From Planctomycetes bacterium UBA7888 (GTDB taxonomy: Bacteria > Planctomycetota > UBA1135), in assembly GCA_002500505.1 (NCBI GenBank), contig DLRM01000007.1, forward strand, positions 42,128 through 106,127: a stretch of 64,000 bases of DNA, written 5' to 3'. The position numbers were made by a program, and so were the translations under genes. The notes beneath the pieces were generated by a model. That model was given only the letters and a program-made list of their open reading frames with translations. It searched no databases and was not told the origin of the DNA. Numbering within the stretch: the first letter of the stretch is position 1; each line of letters starts with the position of its first letter. Below, one piece after another: positions 1 through 7,475 of the stretch.

Positions 1-460
1 TTCCTGCTTCCTCTTTTTCTTCAGACTCATCTTGGAGAGTTTGTGCTTCTTCGGGCTCCTCCCAAGGCTCTTCTTCAGGAACCTCTTCGACTTCCTCAGG
101 GATTACCAATTCACCCTCGGCAACATCCAGAATACCTTGGGCAAGCTCGTCCTCCGGAATGGCATCTTCGCGAAGGAAAAAGCAACGGAAAACAGAACCG
201 ACGAGATAGAAGTCTTTCTTGGCTGAATTTACAGCCTCGCCCGAAGCTTCCAACCATCCAAGAAGGTAAGTTGCGCGGCTTCGACTACCAATTTTGTAAG
301 CAAGTTTTTGCTCACCCCAAAGGCGAAGGACTTTTACGTTGACTCCGTGCTTTTCGAGAGTCGCTTGGACGTCATCGCGCACGGCATTGAATCCCTTTTG
401 GCGAACATCTTCATTCTCCAACAGGAACATGGCCTGGTATGTATGTGTTTCGTATTTCAT
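1..460 (-). CDS. rpsF: 30S ribosomal protein bS6 with acidic C-terminal tail (3' end off window)
   Basis: Small-subunit ribosomal protein at the platform of the 30S particle. Reading the minus strand from the ATG at 460 gives 153 open codons to the window edge, beginning MKYETHTYQAMFLLEN, with the bS6 fold pattern: YxAMFLL first strand, an LRLWGEQKLAYKI central segment and a final FRCFFLRED strand. The core ends near residue 100. Beyond it lies a tail in which roughly half of residues 120-153 are Glu or Asp, with no stop before the edge. The gene is 42 bases downstream of pth on the same strand, so it is probably the distal gene of the glmU-prs-rplY-pth-rpsF run. A weak GGAAAGG lies upstream of the ATG. 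The family call is firm; the full tail length is unknown. Confidence 0.9.
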   Translation of the reverse strand, partial: MKYETHTYQAMFLLENEDVRQKGFNAVRDDVQATLEKHGVNVKVLRLWGEQKLAYKIGSRSRATYLLGWLEASGEAVNSAKKDFYLVGSVFRCFFLREDAIPEDELAQGILDVAEGELVIPEEVEEVPEEEPWEEPEEAQTLQDESEEKEEAG

Positions 461-502
461 GAGTGCCTTTCCGGTCACACCGGTTTCAGTTTTGGACTCC
501 GC

Positions 503-1135
503 CTATGGCGAGCGGCGGTTGAATCGGGCCGAGAGATCCTCAATGGAGGTGCCTCGAACCCAGTCTTCCGCAGCAAAGGATGCCGTTTCCAGAGTTTCCT
601 GAATAACAGGCTGTTCCGAACAGCGGAAGGTAGACAAGACAAAATCCACTGAATCCTCTCCTGGATCCCCCACTCCAATTCGGAGACGAGGAAAATCAGA
701 GGTTCCCAAATAATCCTCAATGGAGCGAAGCCCATTGTGGCCACCGGAACTGCCGGAGGCTCGGATGCGCAAAGCGCCGAGGGGAAGGTGGAAGTCGTCT
801 GTTAAGACAAAGAGCGAATGTGGGTCAGCCTCCAATTGCAGTAAAGCTTGGGAAACCGCGCTCCCACTGAGATTCATGAAGGTTGTCGGGAGGAGAAGGG
901 CAAACTTCCCATCTGAAGACAGCGCAAAGCGGCCAAGCCGCTTTCCCCCACTCAGGAGAACATCAAACTGAACGCCGATGCGCTCAGCCAAAAGATCAAG
1001 GGCTGCAAAACCGACATTGTGGCGCGTTCCAGCGTATTCATTGCCGGGGTTGCCCAAGCCGACCAAAAGCCGAGGACCCTCCTGGTCGATGCCAGCCAAG
1101 TCTGGGCTGGTACCTGCAAGAGGGTCGGGAATCAT
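503..1135 (-). CDS. pth: peptidyl-tRNA hydrolase
   Basis: Hydrolyses peptidyl-tRNA released from stalled ribosomes, recycling tRNA in the cytoplasm. The 210-residue product has an N-terminal extension of about 20 residues, then the Pth core: LVGLGNPGNEYAGTRHNVGF, where the His of RHN (about residue 39) is the catalytic base in the family, a TDDF segment with the conserved Asp, and SGGHNGLRSI near residue 125. Lengths in the family are usually 180-200, so only the N-terminal extension is unusual. It sits 21 bases after rplY and 42 before rpsF, all minus strand, which is the common rplY-pth-rpsF arrangement in bacteria. The start could be an internal codon closer to the GLGNPG motif; no decisive ribosome binding site was seen. 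Confidence 0.95.
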   Translation of the reverse strand: MIPDPLAGTSPDLAGIDQEGPRLLVGLGNPGNEYAGTRHNVGFAALDLLAERIGVQFDVLLSGGKRLGRFALSSDGKFALLLPTTFMNLSGSAVSQALLQLEADPHSLFVLTDDFHLPLGALRIRASGSSGGHNGLRSIEDYLGTSDFPRLRIGVGDPGEDSVDFVLSTFRCSEQPVIQETLETASFAAEDWVRGTSIEDLSARFNRRSP

Positions 1136-1156
1136 ACCGGAGCGGGCCGGAACTGG

Positions 1157-1801
1157 CTATTCCTCAGTCTCAGGGTTGTCCTCATCAGACTTGCCCTTAC
1201 CGATAACTTCTGGCTCGGAGCCTTCCTCGCCACCGAGGTCTTCCTCTTCAGCTTCTTCGGGCTCTTCGCGACGTGGATGAATTACACAAACAACAGCATC
1301 GGGCTCACAGGCGAGCTCAACGCCCTCAGGAAGTTCGATTTCGCTTGCGGTGAGGGAATCCTCTACATCCAGCTCCGTAATGTTCACAGAAACGGTTTCC
1401 GGGACAGCGGAAGGAATACAGCGAATTTTGAGATCCTGCATGGGCTTTGCAAGTTCGCCCTTGGGAAGCCCTTTGGGTTGCCCAATGAACTCGATGGTCA
1501 CGGTCACTTCAATGGCAACACCCTTCAAGAGGCGAATGAAATCAACATGCTGGACAATGTCCCCCATGTAATCCCATTGAACAGATTTCACCAGAGCGCG
1601 TTGTGTTTTACTTCCCAGTTCCAAGTCCACAACTTTCTCGTGGTGGCGGATAAGGCCTTCAAACTCATGGGCGTCAAGGGTGAAGTGGATAGTGTCCTCG
1701 CCCTCTCCGGAAAGAGTGGCGGGAGTCCGACCCGCTTTCCGCTCTTTCAAAGCGGTGCGAGTTCCAGACTTGGTACGGGGTTGGGTCTCGAGGATGTGCA
1801 T
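1157..1801 (-). CDS. rplY: 50S ribosomal protein bL25, Ctc-type long form
   Basis: Binds 5S rRNA on the large subunit. The 214-residue product is the long, two-domain Ctc/TL5 form rather than the 94-residue E. coli form. The N-terminal 5S-binding domain begins METQPRTKSGTRTALK-like (MHILETQPRTKSGTR), and the second beta domain contains NITELDVEDSLTASEIELPEGVEL, which is diagnostic for the long form. The last 40 residues are strongly acidic (RREEPEEAEEEDLGG and onward). It follows prs by 24 bases and precedes pth by 21. Co-transcription with prs and pth is inferred from spacing and strand. Confidence 0.94.
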   Translation of the reverse strand: MHILETQPRTKSGTRTALKERKAGRTPATLSGEGEDTIHFTLDAHEFEGLIRHHEKVVDLELGSKTQRALVKSVQWDYMGDIVQHVDFIRLLKGVAIEVTVTIEFIGQPKGLPKGELAKPMQDLKIRCIPSAVPETVSVNITELDVEDSLTASEIELPEGVELACEPDAVVCVIHPRREEPEEAEEEDLGGEEGSEPEVIGKGKSDEDNPETEE

Positions 1802-1825
1802 GACAGGTACTAATTGAAGCTCTGC

Positions 1826-2773
1826 TCAGTCTTCGAACAGGGCACTTACCGATTCTTCTCGGTGAATCCGGGAGATGGCCCGGGCCAGCAACGGGGCGAC
1901 TGAAACCACTTTCAAACGGTCGGGGCGGTCACCACGAAGGGGTATTGTATTAGAAACATAGATTGCTTCCACTGGAGAATTGTTCAACCTTTCGATGGCA
2001 GGTCCACAGAAAACAGCGTGGGTGGCCGCAATAAACACCTTTTCGGCCCCTTTTTCCTTCAAAATTCGGGCTGCCTCGGTAATTGTGCCCGCTGTGGAAA
2101 TCATGTCGTCCGTCAAGAGGACATCCTTTCCTTCCACCTCACCAATGACATTCTCCATAACGACGGTGTCACCGCCAGTTCTGCGCTTGTCCACGATGGC
2201 GAGCGGAACATCCAAAGACCGGGCCCAAGCTCGAGAGAGCTTGACTCCGCCGACATCAGGGGAACAAACTACTAAGCGGGAGGAGTCTAAATCGCTGGCT
2301 CCGGCCTCAAGAGCCGTCCTTGCCCACAAGTGATCCACTGGAATATCAAAGAAGCCCTGAATTTGCTGGGCGTGGAGATCAATGGTCAGGACTCGGCTTA
2401 CTCCGGCGCTCACCAACATATTGGCGATGACTTTGGCGGAAATCGGGACCCGACCCTCATCTTTACGGTCCTTGCGAGCGTACCCGAAGTAAGGGATTAC
2501 GGCCGTGATGCGATCTGCGCTTGCGCGGCGTAAACAATCCACCAGGAATGTGAGCTCCATGATGGCCTCATTGACTGGAGGGCAAGTGGGCTGAATGAGA
2601 AAAACATCGCCCCCACGAATATCCTCGTTAATTTTGATATCAATCTCACCATCTGGGAACCGACCTACGTGAGTAGATGTCAGCGGCAAATCCAAGATAG
2701 AGCAGATTTCCCGTGCGAGTTCGGGGTGAGCGGTTCCGGTGAGAACTTTGAAACGATCGTCCGTAATGACCAT
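1826..2773 (-). CDS. prs: ribose-phosphate pyrophosphokinase (PRPP synthetase)
   Basis: Makes PRPP from ribose 5-phosphate and ATP for nucleotide, His and Trp synthesis. The 315-residue product matches the family length. It shows FPDGEIDIKINEDIRGGDVFLIQ, the YFGYARKDRK loop that binds ATP, the DLHAQQIQGFF segment, and the PRPP-binding loop around LLTDDMISTAGTI. The frame is open further upstream into glmU, but the start at 2773 gives MVITDDRFKVLTG, the usual N-terminus, and lies one base after the glmU stop (TGA C ATG), indicating translational coupling. The glmU-prs pairing is common in bacteria and links cell-wall precursor synthesis to nucleotide precursor supply. Confidence 0.96.
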   Translation of the reverse strand: MVITDDRFKVLTGTAHPELAREICSILDLPLTSTHVGRFPDGEIDIKINEDIRGGDVFLIQPTCPPVNEAIMELTFLVDCLRRASADRITAVIPYFGYARKDRKDEGRVPISAKVIANMLVSAGVSRVLTIDLHAQQIQGFFDIPVDHLWARTALEAGASDLDSSRLVVCSPDVGGVKLSRAWARSLDVPLAIVDKRRTGGDTVVMENVIGEVEGKDVLLTDDMISTAGTITEAARILKEKGAEKVFIAATHAVFCGPAIERLNNSPVEAIYVSNTIPLRGDRPDRLKVVSVAPLLARAISRIHREESVSALFED

Positions 2774-2774
2774 G

Positions 2775-4037
2775 TCAGCCTTTTGTTGATTTATCAAGAG
2801 ATTTTGCAGGTACGCCGATGACGACTTCGCCATCGGGAACATCACGATTGCTAAGGACCACGGCACCTGCGCCCGTAGTGGAACCATCGCCAACTTTAAC
2901 TGGGGCCACTAAAACAGTTCCCGAGCCAATAAAAGCTTTAGAACCAATTTGGGTGCGATGTTTCGATTTCCCATCGTAGTTTGCCGTGATGGTTCCGCAG
3001 CCAATGTTGGCGCGGGCACCGACGGTTGTATCTCCTAGGTAGGTAAGATGCTTCGCCTTTGAGCCTTCGCCCATTTCAGTGTTTTTTGCTTCTACAAAGT
3101 TGCCGAGTTCTGATTGAGCTGCCATCTGGGTGCCCCCACGCAAATGGGTAAAAGGGCCCACAGCACAATCAGCACCTATCTTGCAGCCTTTTCGAATGAC
3201 AGTAAAAGGAAGAATTCGGGCTCCAGGAGCGATTTCAACTCCGTGTTCAATAAAAGAGGAAGCTGGGTCATCCACTTGAACGCCCGCAAGCATGTGTTCG
3301 GCAAGAATCCATTCCCGCAAGATGCGCATTACTCGAGCGTGATCCACAAGGGTATTCACGCCAAGAATCTCATCTTCACCTTCCAGAGTTACAACAGCGC
3401 CATCCGTTTCGCTCAGTACAGCAAGAGCTGCATCCGTGAGATAAAACTCACCCTGGGCATTGTTGGAATCCAAATTAGCGATAGCTTTTCGGAGTGTTGC
3501 AATATCTAACGCATAAACACCGGCATTGATTTCCTGAATAGCGAGGGCTTCTTCATCACAATCCGCTTCCTCCACAATGCCAAGAAGATTGCCTTCTTCA
3601 TCTCTGGAAAGTCGACCATAGCCGGCAGGATCTTCTACTAAAGAAGAAAGCATGGCGCCGTTTTCCTGTTGAGCCAAGAAAGCCAAGGTCTCCGGTTGGA
3701 GTGCTGGTGTGTCCCCACAAAGAATGAGCAATCGACCTGTTTCAGGCAGATGCTCTAAGGCGCAACGCACGGCATCACCAGTACCGTTTGCTTCCGGTTG
3801 AATGGCAATCTCCCAACCCTCGCAATCCGAAGCTTGGAGCCAAGTTTCGATAGGCTCACGATGGGAAGGCCCTAAAAGAAGGACACGCGACCCAGTAGCA
3901 ACTTCACTGGCTGCGGAAAGAACCCAGGCAATAAGGGGGCGACCGCAAAGGTCAAGGAGGGCCTTAGGGCGACCAGTGCGGATTCTGGTGGACTCACCGC
4001 CGGCCAGAACGAGGACATGAAGCTCAGGGGAAGACAT
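2775..4037 (-). CDS. glmU: bifunctional GlmU: N-acetylglucosamine-1-P uridyltransferase / glucosamine-1-P acetyltransferase
   Basis: Catalyses the last two steps to UDP-GlcNAc, feeding peptidoglycan and lipid A synthesis. The N-terminal half (about residues 1-230) is a nucleotidyltransferase with LAGGESTRIRTGRPKALL, a one-residue variant of the usual LAAGxGTRM loop, and CGDTPAL. The C-terminal half is a left-handed beta helix with hexapeptide repeats, and carries the GlmU signature around LGDTTVGARANIGCGTITANYDG, with Lys and His following. At 420 residues it is somewhat shorter than the 456-residue E. coli enzyme, mainly at the C-terminus. It is first in the minus-strand run. A TATACT hexamer lies 18-23 bases before the ATG, but no convincing -35 accompanies it. 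Confidence 0.95.
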   Translation of the reverse strand: MSSPELHVLVLAGGESTRIRTGRPKALLDLCGRPLIAWVLSAASEVATGSRVLLLGPSHREPIETWLQASDCEGWEIAIQPEANGTGDAVRCALEHLPETGRLLILCGDTPALQPETLAFLAQQENGAMLSSLVEDPAGYGRLSRDEEGNLLGIVEEADCDEEALAIQEINAGVYALDIATLRKAIANLDSNNAQGEFYLTDAALAVLSETDGAVVTLEGEDEILGVNTLVDHARVMRILREWILAEHMLAGVQVDDPASSFIEHGVEIAPGARILPFTVIRKGCKIGADCAVGPFTHLRGGTQMAAQSELGNFVEAKNTEMGEGSKAKHLTYLGDTTVGARANIGCGTITANYDGKSKHRTQIGSKAFIGSGTVLVAPVKVGDGSTTGAGAVVLSNRDVPDGEVVIGVPAKSLDKSTKG

Positions 4038-4137
4038 GGGTTTAACTGCGCAAGAGTATAGCCCTGCTTTTTCACCCCCTTTGGGAGAGTCCTATGCTGA
4101 AGATTCACGCGTGCCTGACCCCCGCTTCCTCTTCACC

Positions 4138-4944
4138 ATGCCGGGATTCCCCCGGAAGCTCATGTCCACCTTTGCCGGTGCTATGGCCCGTCTGTGGATT
4201 CCTGCTTCCCTCCGTCGCCCCCTTTGGTCTGCTCTGGGCAAACGACTTGGCGTGGACCCCAAAACTCTTCCGGATGACCTCCGGGCTTTCCCCACTTTCC
4301 TCTCCTTTTTCACTCGCCCACTCCCTGACGGCACGCGCCCAATCCCCGAGGAAGCCGTTTGGCTTTCCCCTTCTGATGGGATCCTGGTGGATGCTGCCAC
4401 TCTGCATCCAGAAGGTTCTTTTCTGATGAAAGGCACGCCCTATTCAATTTCGGAAATGCTTCCTGGAATAGCACTTAGCGAAGTGGAGAATTACCAAGCC
4501 TTTCAAATCTACCTCGCCCCTCGCGATTACCACCGCTTTCATGCCCCATGCGACTTACACATCGAGAAGGCGACAACATGCCCTGGCGATCTTCTACCGG
4601 TGGACCCTGGATTGGTTCGCCGCTCTATGAGAGTTCTCACAAAGAATCGACGCATTCTGCTTCATTGCCGAGACAATAAAGGCCGCTGGTTTGGCTTGCT
4701 CTTCGTTGGCGCCCTCAATGTAGGCCAAATGCGCTTCTGCTTTGACTCCACATTGGGACTCTCTCCCCTAGCACCCGGCAATCGCTCATACGGCCCACCG
4801 CACACTCTTTCTGTGGGGGAAGAACTGGGTCGCTTTGAATTCGGTTCCACGGTGGTGCTTTTTGTGCCTCCCGATTTGGAATGCCAACTTTCCTTAGGCG
4901 ACAAGTGCCTTGCTAGAGCCACTCGCCTTTTCGCACCCAAATGA
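4138..4944 (+). CDS. psd: phosphatidylserine decarboxylase proenzyme
   Basis: Converts phosphatidylserine to phosphatidylethanolamine at the cytoplasmic membrane. With the start at 4138 (MPGFPRKLMSTF) the product is 268 residues. It has PLPDGTRPI then SPSDGIL, with the catalytic Asp, and APRDYHRFHAPCD, with the catalytic His. Near the C-terminus is FEFGST, the self-cleavage site whose Ser becomes the pyruvoyl group; LGST or GGST is more usual, so FGST is a mild variant. A GTG at 4111 and other upstream codons are also in frame and no clear ribosome binding site separates them, so the start is uncertain. The stop overlaps the next ATG by four bases (ATGA). Confidence 0.93.
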   Translation: MPGFPRKLMSTFAGAMARLWIPASLRRPLWSALGKRLGVDPKTLPDDLRAFPTFLSFFTRPLPDGTRPIPEEAVWLSPSDGILVDAATLHPEGSFLMKGTPYSISEMLPGIALSEVENYQAFQIYLAPRDYHRFHAPCDLHIEKATTCPGDLLPVDPGLVRRSMRVLTKNRRILLHCRDNKGRWFGLLFVGALNVGQMRFCFDSTLGLSPLAPGNRSYGPPHTLSVGEELGRFEFGSTVVLFVPPDLECQLSLGDKCLARATRLFAPK

Positions 4945-5546
4945 CGACCTCTACTCCAAACCCTGAAGAACAGTTCGCAGCTTACGCCCAACTTTGTGCG
5001 GCGGCGGATTCAGGAATCGAAAAAGAAATTCAAGGAGCAGGGAAGAAGCTTTTTGAACTTTCAACAGCGGAGCATGTCCGAGAGGTCTTGCGCTTCATGC
5101 ACCTCTTCCGCGGTTTCCCGTCCATGGTGCGCGCGCTTTCCGCCCTTGGCTCAATCCTCGATGACGAGTTAAGCCCAGAAACTCCTCATCATCCGACGTG
5201 CCGCAACACGGGTGAAGCATTTTTTCGTGAGCTTTACGGGGATGACGCCAACCTGGTTCTTCCATTTTTGGATCAATTAGATGCAACTCTCGCATCATGG
5301 CTTCGAGACCATGCCTATGGACGCGTAATGAATCGATCACTGATCCCTCTCGAACATCGAGAGCGACTTGCAATTCTATTGCTAGCCGCTGACCAGTGTT
5401 GGAAGCAATGGGAGTCCCACGCCCGTATCTGCTTGCGCCTTTCCATCCCTCTCAATCAGCTCGGCATGGACGCAGACAATCTCGCTTGGCCACACGAGAC
5501 AAGAAGCGAGCTCAAGAGACGCATCCAACAGTTAAGGAATAGCTAG
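4941..5546 (+). CDS. carboxymuconolactone decarboxylase / AhpD-like alpha-helical protein
   Basis: A 201-residue all-helical protein. Residues about 95-150 follow the CMD family pattern: GEAFFRELYGDD, then WLRDHAYGRVMNRSLIPLEHRERLAILLLAA, then a His-bearing helix (ESHARICL). The helix that normally follows in the family, with its xxxxGFPxxxxAL pattern, appears instead near the N-terminus as EVLRFMHLFRGFPSMVRALSAL. The order therefore looks permuted or like a tandem relic. The AhpD CxxC redox pair is not seen, so peroxidase activity is not supported. It is coupled to psd by an ATGA overlap and abuts an LplT-like transporter, so a lipid-related role is possible but unproven. Confidence 0.7.
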   Translation: MTTSTPNPEEQFAAYAQLCAAADSGIEKEIQGAGKKLFELSTAEHVREVLRFMHLFRGFPSMVRALSALGSILDDELSPETPHHPTCRNTGEAFFRELYGDDANLVLPFLDQLDATLASWLRDHAYGRVMNRSLIPLEHRERLAILLLAADQCWKQWESHARICLRLSIPLNQLGMDADNLAWPHETRSELKRRIQQLRNS

Positions 5547-5547
5547 T

Positions 5548-6753
5548 TTGCTTCCACGCTCTTTTCGATTATTGGTCCTCACTCAGTTCTTAACTGTTTT
5601 CAATGACAATGCTTTCAAACAAACGGTTCTTTTATTGGCTCTTGCCAACCAAGACATGGGCGGAGATCCTCAGGCCCGCGCTGGGTTAGTTTTCGCTCTC
5701 CCCTTTCTACTTTTTGCTGTGTTTGCGGGCGACTTGGCAGACCGGACCTCAAAAAGGAATCTCCTTCTCTACACAAAGTGGGTTGAAGCTGGTGTCATGG
5801 CTCTGGCCACCTATTCCCTTTGGCGTGGAGATTTAGCTCTTGGTATGGCAGCCCTTTTTCTAATGGGTATGCAAAGCGCTTTCCTTGGCCCAGCTAAATA
5901 CGGCATTGTTCCTGAGCTCGTCTCAAACAAACAACTCTCGGACGCCAACGGCCTCCTACAAGCTTCGGTAATGGTTGGCATTCTTTTAGGAACGGGCTCG
6001 GCTGGTTTCTTAAAGCTTGGCCTCGCTTCCCATCTCTGGGTGGCCGGCCTTCTTTTTACATTGATTGCTCTCGTTGGTGTATGGGTTGCTCACGGCATCA
6101 CGCCTCCACCCCCAGCGGACCCTAACCGTCGACTTCACTTTAATCCGATTACTCGTTTAAAGCTTGGGCTTCAATTGGCCTCCAAAACGGCTGGCCTTCT
6201 TCCCGCTATTTTTGGTCATGGAATCTTCTGGCTGGTTGGTGGCCTCGGTCTTTTCGCTTGGAATGAAGTTGGTTCTGAATTCGCTCAAGTCAATGAAGGG
6301 CTCTGGACCGCAGGCCTGGCATCTCTTTCGGTGTCCGTGGGCTTGGGAAGCTTGCTTGCCGGGCGCCTCAGTCGACAGCGACCTCGACCCAGCTTTATCA
6401 CTCGGGGAGCTGCAGCGATGGCAATTGGATACTGCTTCGTCTACTGGGGCCCTCATGACCCTCTCGTAGTTTGGATTGGTTGTCTCGCATCCAACTTCTT
6501 TATGGGGTTCTACCTCATTCCACTCAAAGCAATCCTTCAGTCCTTGCCGGCGGCAACTGAAAAAGGTCGTATCCAAGGAGCCGGTCAAATGATGGACTGG
6601 ACCTTTATTGTGGGAGCAAGCCTAGTCAAGTGGTGCCTCAGCGGAATTGGTATTCGAGGAATGGATATCTTCCCGGTGATGGCTGGGATTATGGCAGTTA
6701 CGGCCCTCTTCCTTCGGTTGGCCCGGCCAATGGCAAAAATGAAGCTAGGCTAA
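5548..6753 (+). CDS. MFS transporter, LplT-like (lysophospholipid transporter family)
   Basis: A 401-residue polytopic inner-membrane protein of the major facilitator superfamily. The start of TM1, LTQFLTVFNDNAFKQTVLL, carries the FNDNxxKQ signature of the LplT group, which moves lysophospholipids across the inner membrane in E. coli. A GDLADRTSKR loop corresponds to the MFS loop 2-3 motif. The likely start is a TTG at 5548, directly after the preceding stop (TAG T TTG), with AAGGAA upstream. The placement after psd supports phospholipid handling, but the Aas acyltransferase partner is not in the window, so the exact substrate is inferred. Confidence 0.82.
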   Translation: MLPRSFRLLVLTQFLTVFNDNAFKQTVLLLALANQDMGGDPQARAGLVFALPFLLFAVFAGDLADRTSKRNLLLYTKWVEAGVMALATYSLWRGDLALGMAALFLMGMQSAFLGPAKYGIVPELVSNKQLSDANGLLQASVMVGILLGTGSAGFLKLGLASHLWVAGLLFTLIALVGVWVAHGITPPPPADPNRRLHFNPITRLKLGLQLASKTAGLLPAIFGHGIFWLVGGLGLFAWNEVGSEFAQVNEGLWTAGLASLSVSVGLGSLLAGRLSRQRPRPSFITRGAAAMAIGYCFVYWGPHDPLVVWIGCLASNFFMGFYLIPLKAILQSLPAATEKGRIQGAGQMMDWTFIVGASLVKWCLSGIGIRGMDIFPVMAGIMAVTALFLRLARPMAKMKLG

Positions 6754-6762
6754 CGAGAGTAT

Positions 6763-6954
6763 TCAACACGAATCCAAATCCACGACAAAATCTTCAGTGC
6801 CCAATCGCTCGAGTCGGCAATGATTTCTAGATGCCATAGGGTCCTCCAAGCGAATGTCACATTCCTGGCCTCGACCCAACAGGGCCGATTCTTCCTAGAT
6901 GGTGACTTCCCGCTGGATGCCATCGCGTTGAAGAAGGGTGCGGAGGGGTTCCAT
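6763..6954 (-). pseudogene. decayed FHA-domain fragment
   Basis: This stretch separates the LplT-like gene from the next gene. On the minus strand from the ATG at 6954 the frame reads MEPLRTLLQRDGIQREVTI, an amber stop (TAG), then EESALLGRGQECDIRLEDP and SRNHCRLERLGTEDFVVDLDS before a TGA. The LGRGxECDIRLxDPxxSRxHC series matches the phosphothreonine-binding core of FHA domains. The usual downstream NGTxVNG is missing in this frame, but a shifted frame immediately afterwards gives N-T-L-V-S, as if bases were lost. The in-frame stop, the apparent frameshift and the length of only 64 codons indicate a dead fragment rather than a working gene. Confidence 0.6.
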
Positions 6955-7435
6955 GACGATTAGGTTAAGCTTACCTCCGATGCCAGATTCTGAGGAACTC
7001 GACGGAAGCGCTCCATGGTGGTCGGACGGCCTTTCCTTTGAGTGCACGGGGTGCGGAAAGTGCTGTTTGGCACGCGAGAAATACCAGTATGTCTATGTCA
7101 ACATTCATGAGAGGCGAAAATTGGCAGGGCACCTAGGCTTGAAATTAGCCACTTTCACAAGGAAATACACCGAGCTCGTGGATGAGGGTTACCGAAGCCT
7201 CCGTTTCGAGGACGGCGCCTGTGTCTTTCTCCAAGACGGCCTGTGCCGTGTACATGAAGCCAAACCCATTCAATGTGGAACATGGCCATTCTGGGAAGAA
7301 AACTTGAGCTCACCCCAAGCCTGGGAAGATGAGGTGGCAAGCTTCAGCCCTGGCGCTGGGAAAGGCCCTCTGATTTCGGCAGAACAAATCCGAATCGCGA
7401 TTAAAAAAACTGACGGCGCCGCAGATTTGAAGTAG
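6953..7435 (+). CDS. YkgJ-family cysteine-cluster protein (CxxxCxxCC, putative metal chelation)
   Basis: A 160-residue member of the UPF0153/YkgJ family. Near residue 30 is FECTGCGKCCLAREKYQYVYVN, whose clustered cysteines are thought to bind zinc or an Fe-S centre. Later come DGACVFLQDGLCRVHEAKP and IQCGTWPFW, with the additional conserved cysteines. The molecular role of the family is unknown. The start at 6953 is chosen because GGAGGGG lies six bases upstream. The start region overlaps, on the opposite strand, the N-terminus of the FHA remnant. It precedes ettA by about 40 bases. Confidence 0.85.
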   Translation: MTIRLSLPPMPDSEELDGSAPWWSDGLSFECTGCGKCCLAREKYQYVYVNIHERRKLAGHLGLKLATFTRKYTELVDEGYRSLRFEDGACVFLQDGLCRVHEAKPIQCGTWPFWEENLSSPQAWEDEVASFSPGAGKGPLISAEQIRIAIKKTDGAADLK

Positions 7436-7475
7436 AAATTTTCTAAACGCAAAAGAGAGTTAGAATGCCGCCGAC

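Noticed and set aside
2774..2893. Longer prs start inside glmU
   Set aside because: The extra 40 residues do not match PRPP synthetases, and the ATG at 2773 sits one base after the glmU stop.
6763..6954. Amber codon in the FHA frame as a recoding site
   Set aside because: No downstream structure or pyrrolysine or selenocysteine context was seen, and the far end of the domain is also lost, so decay is simpler.
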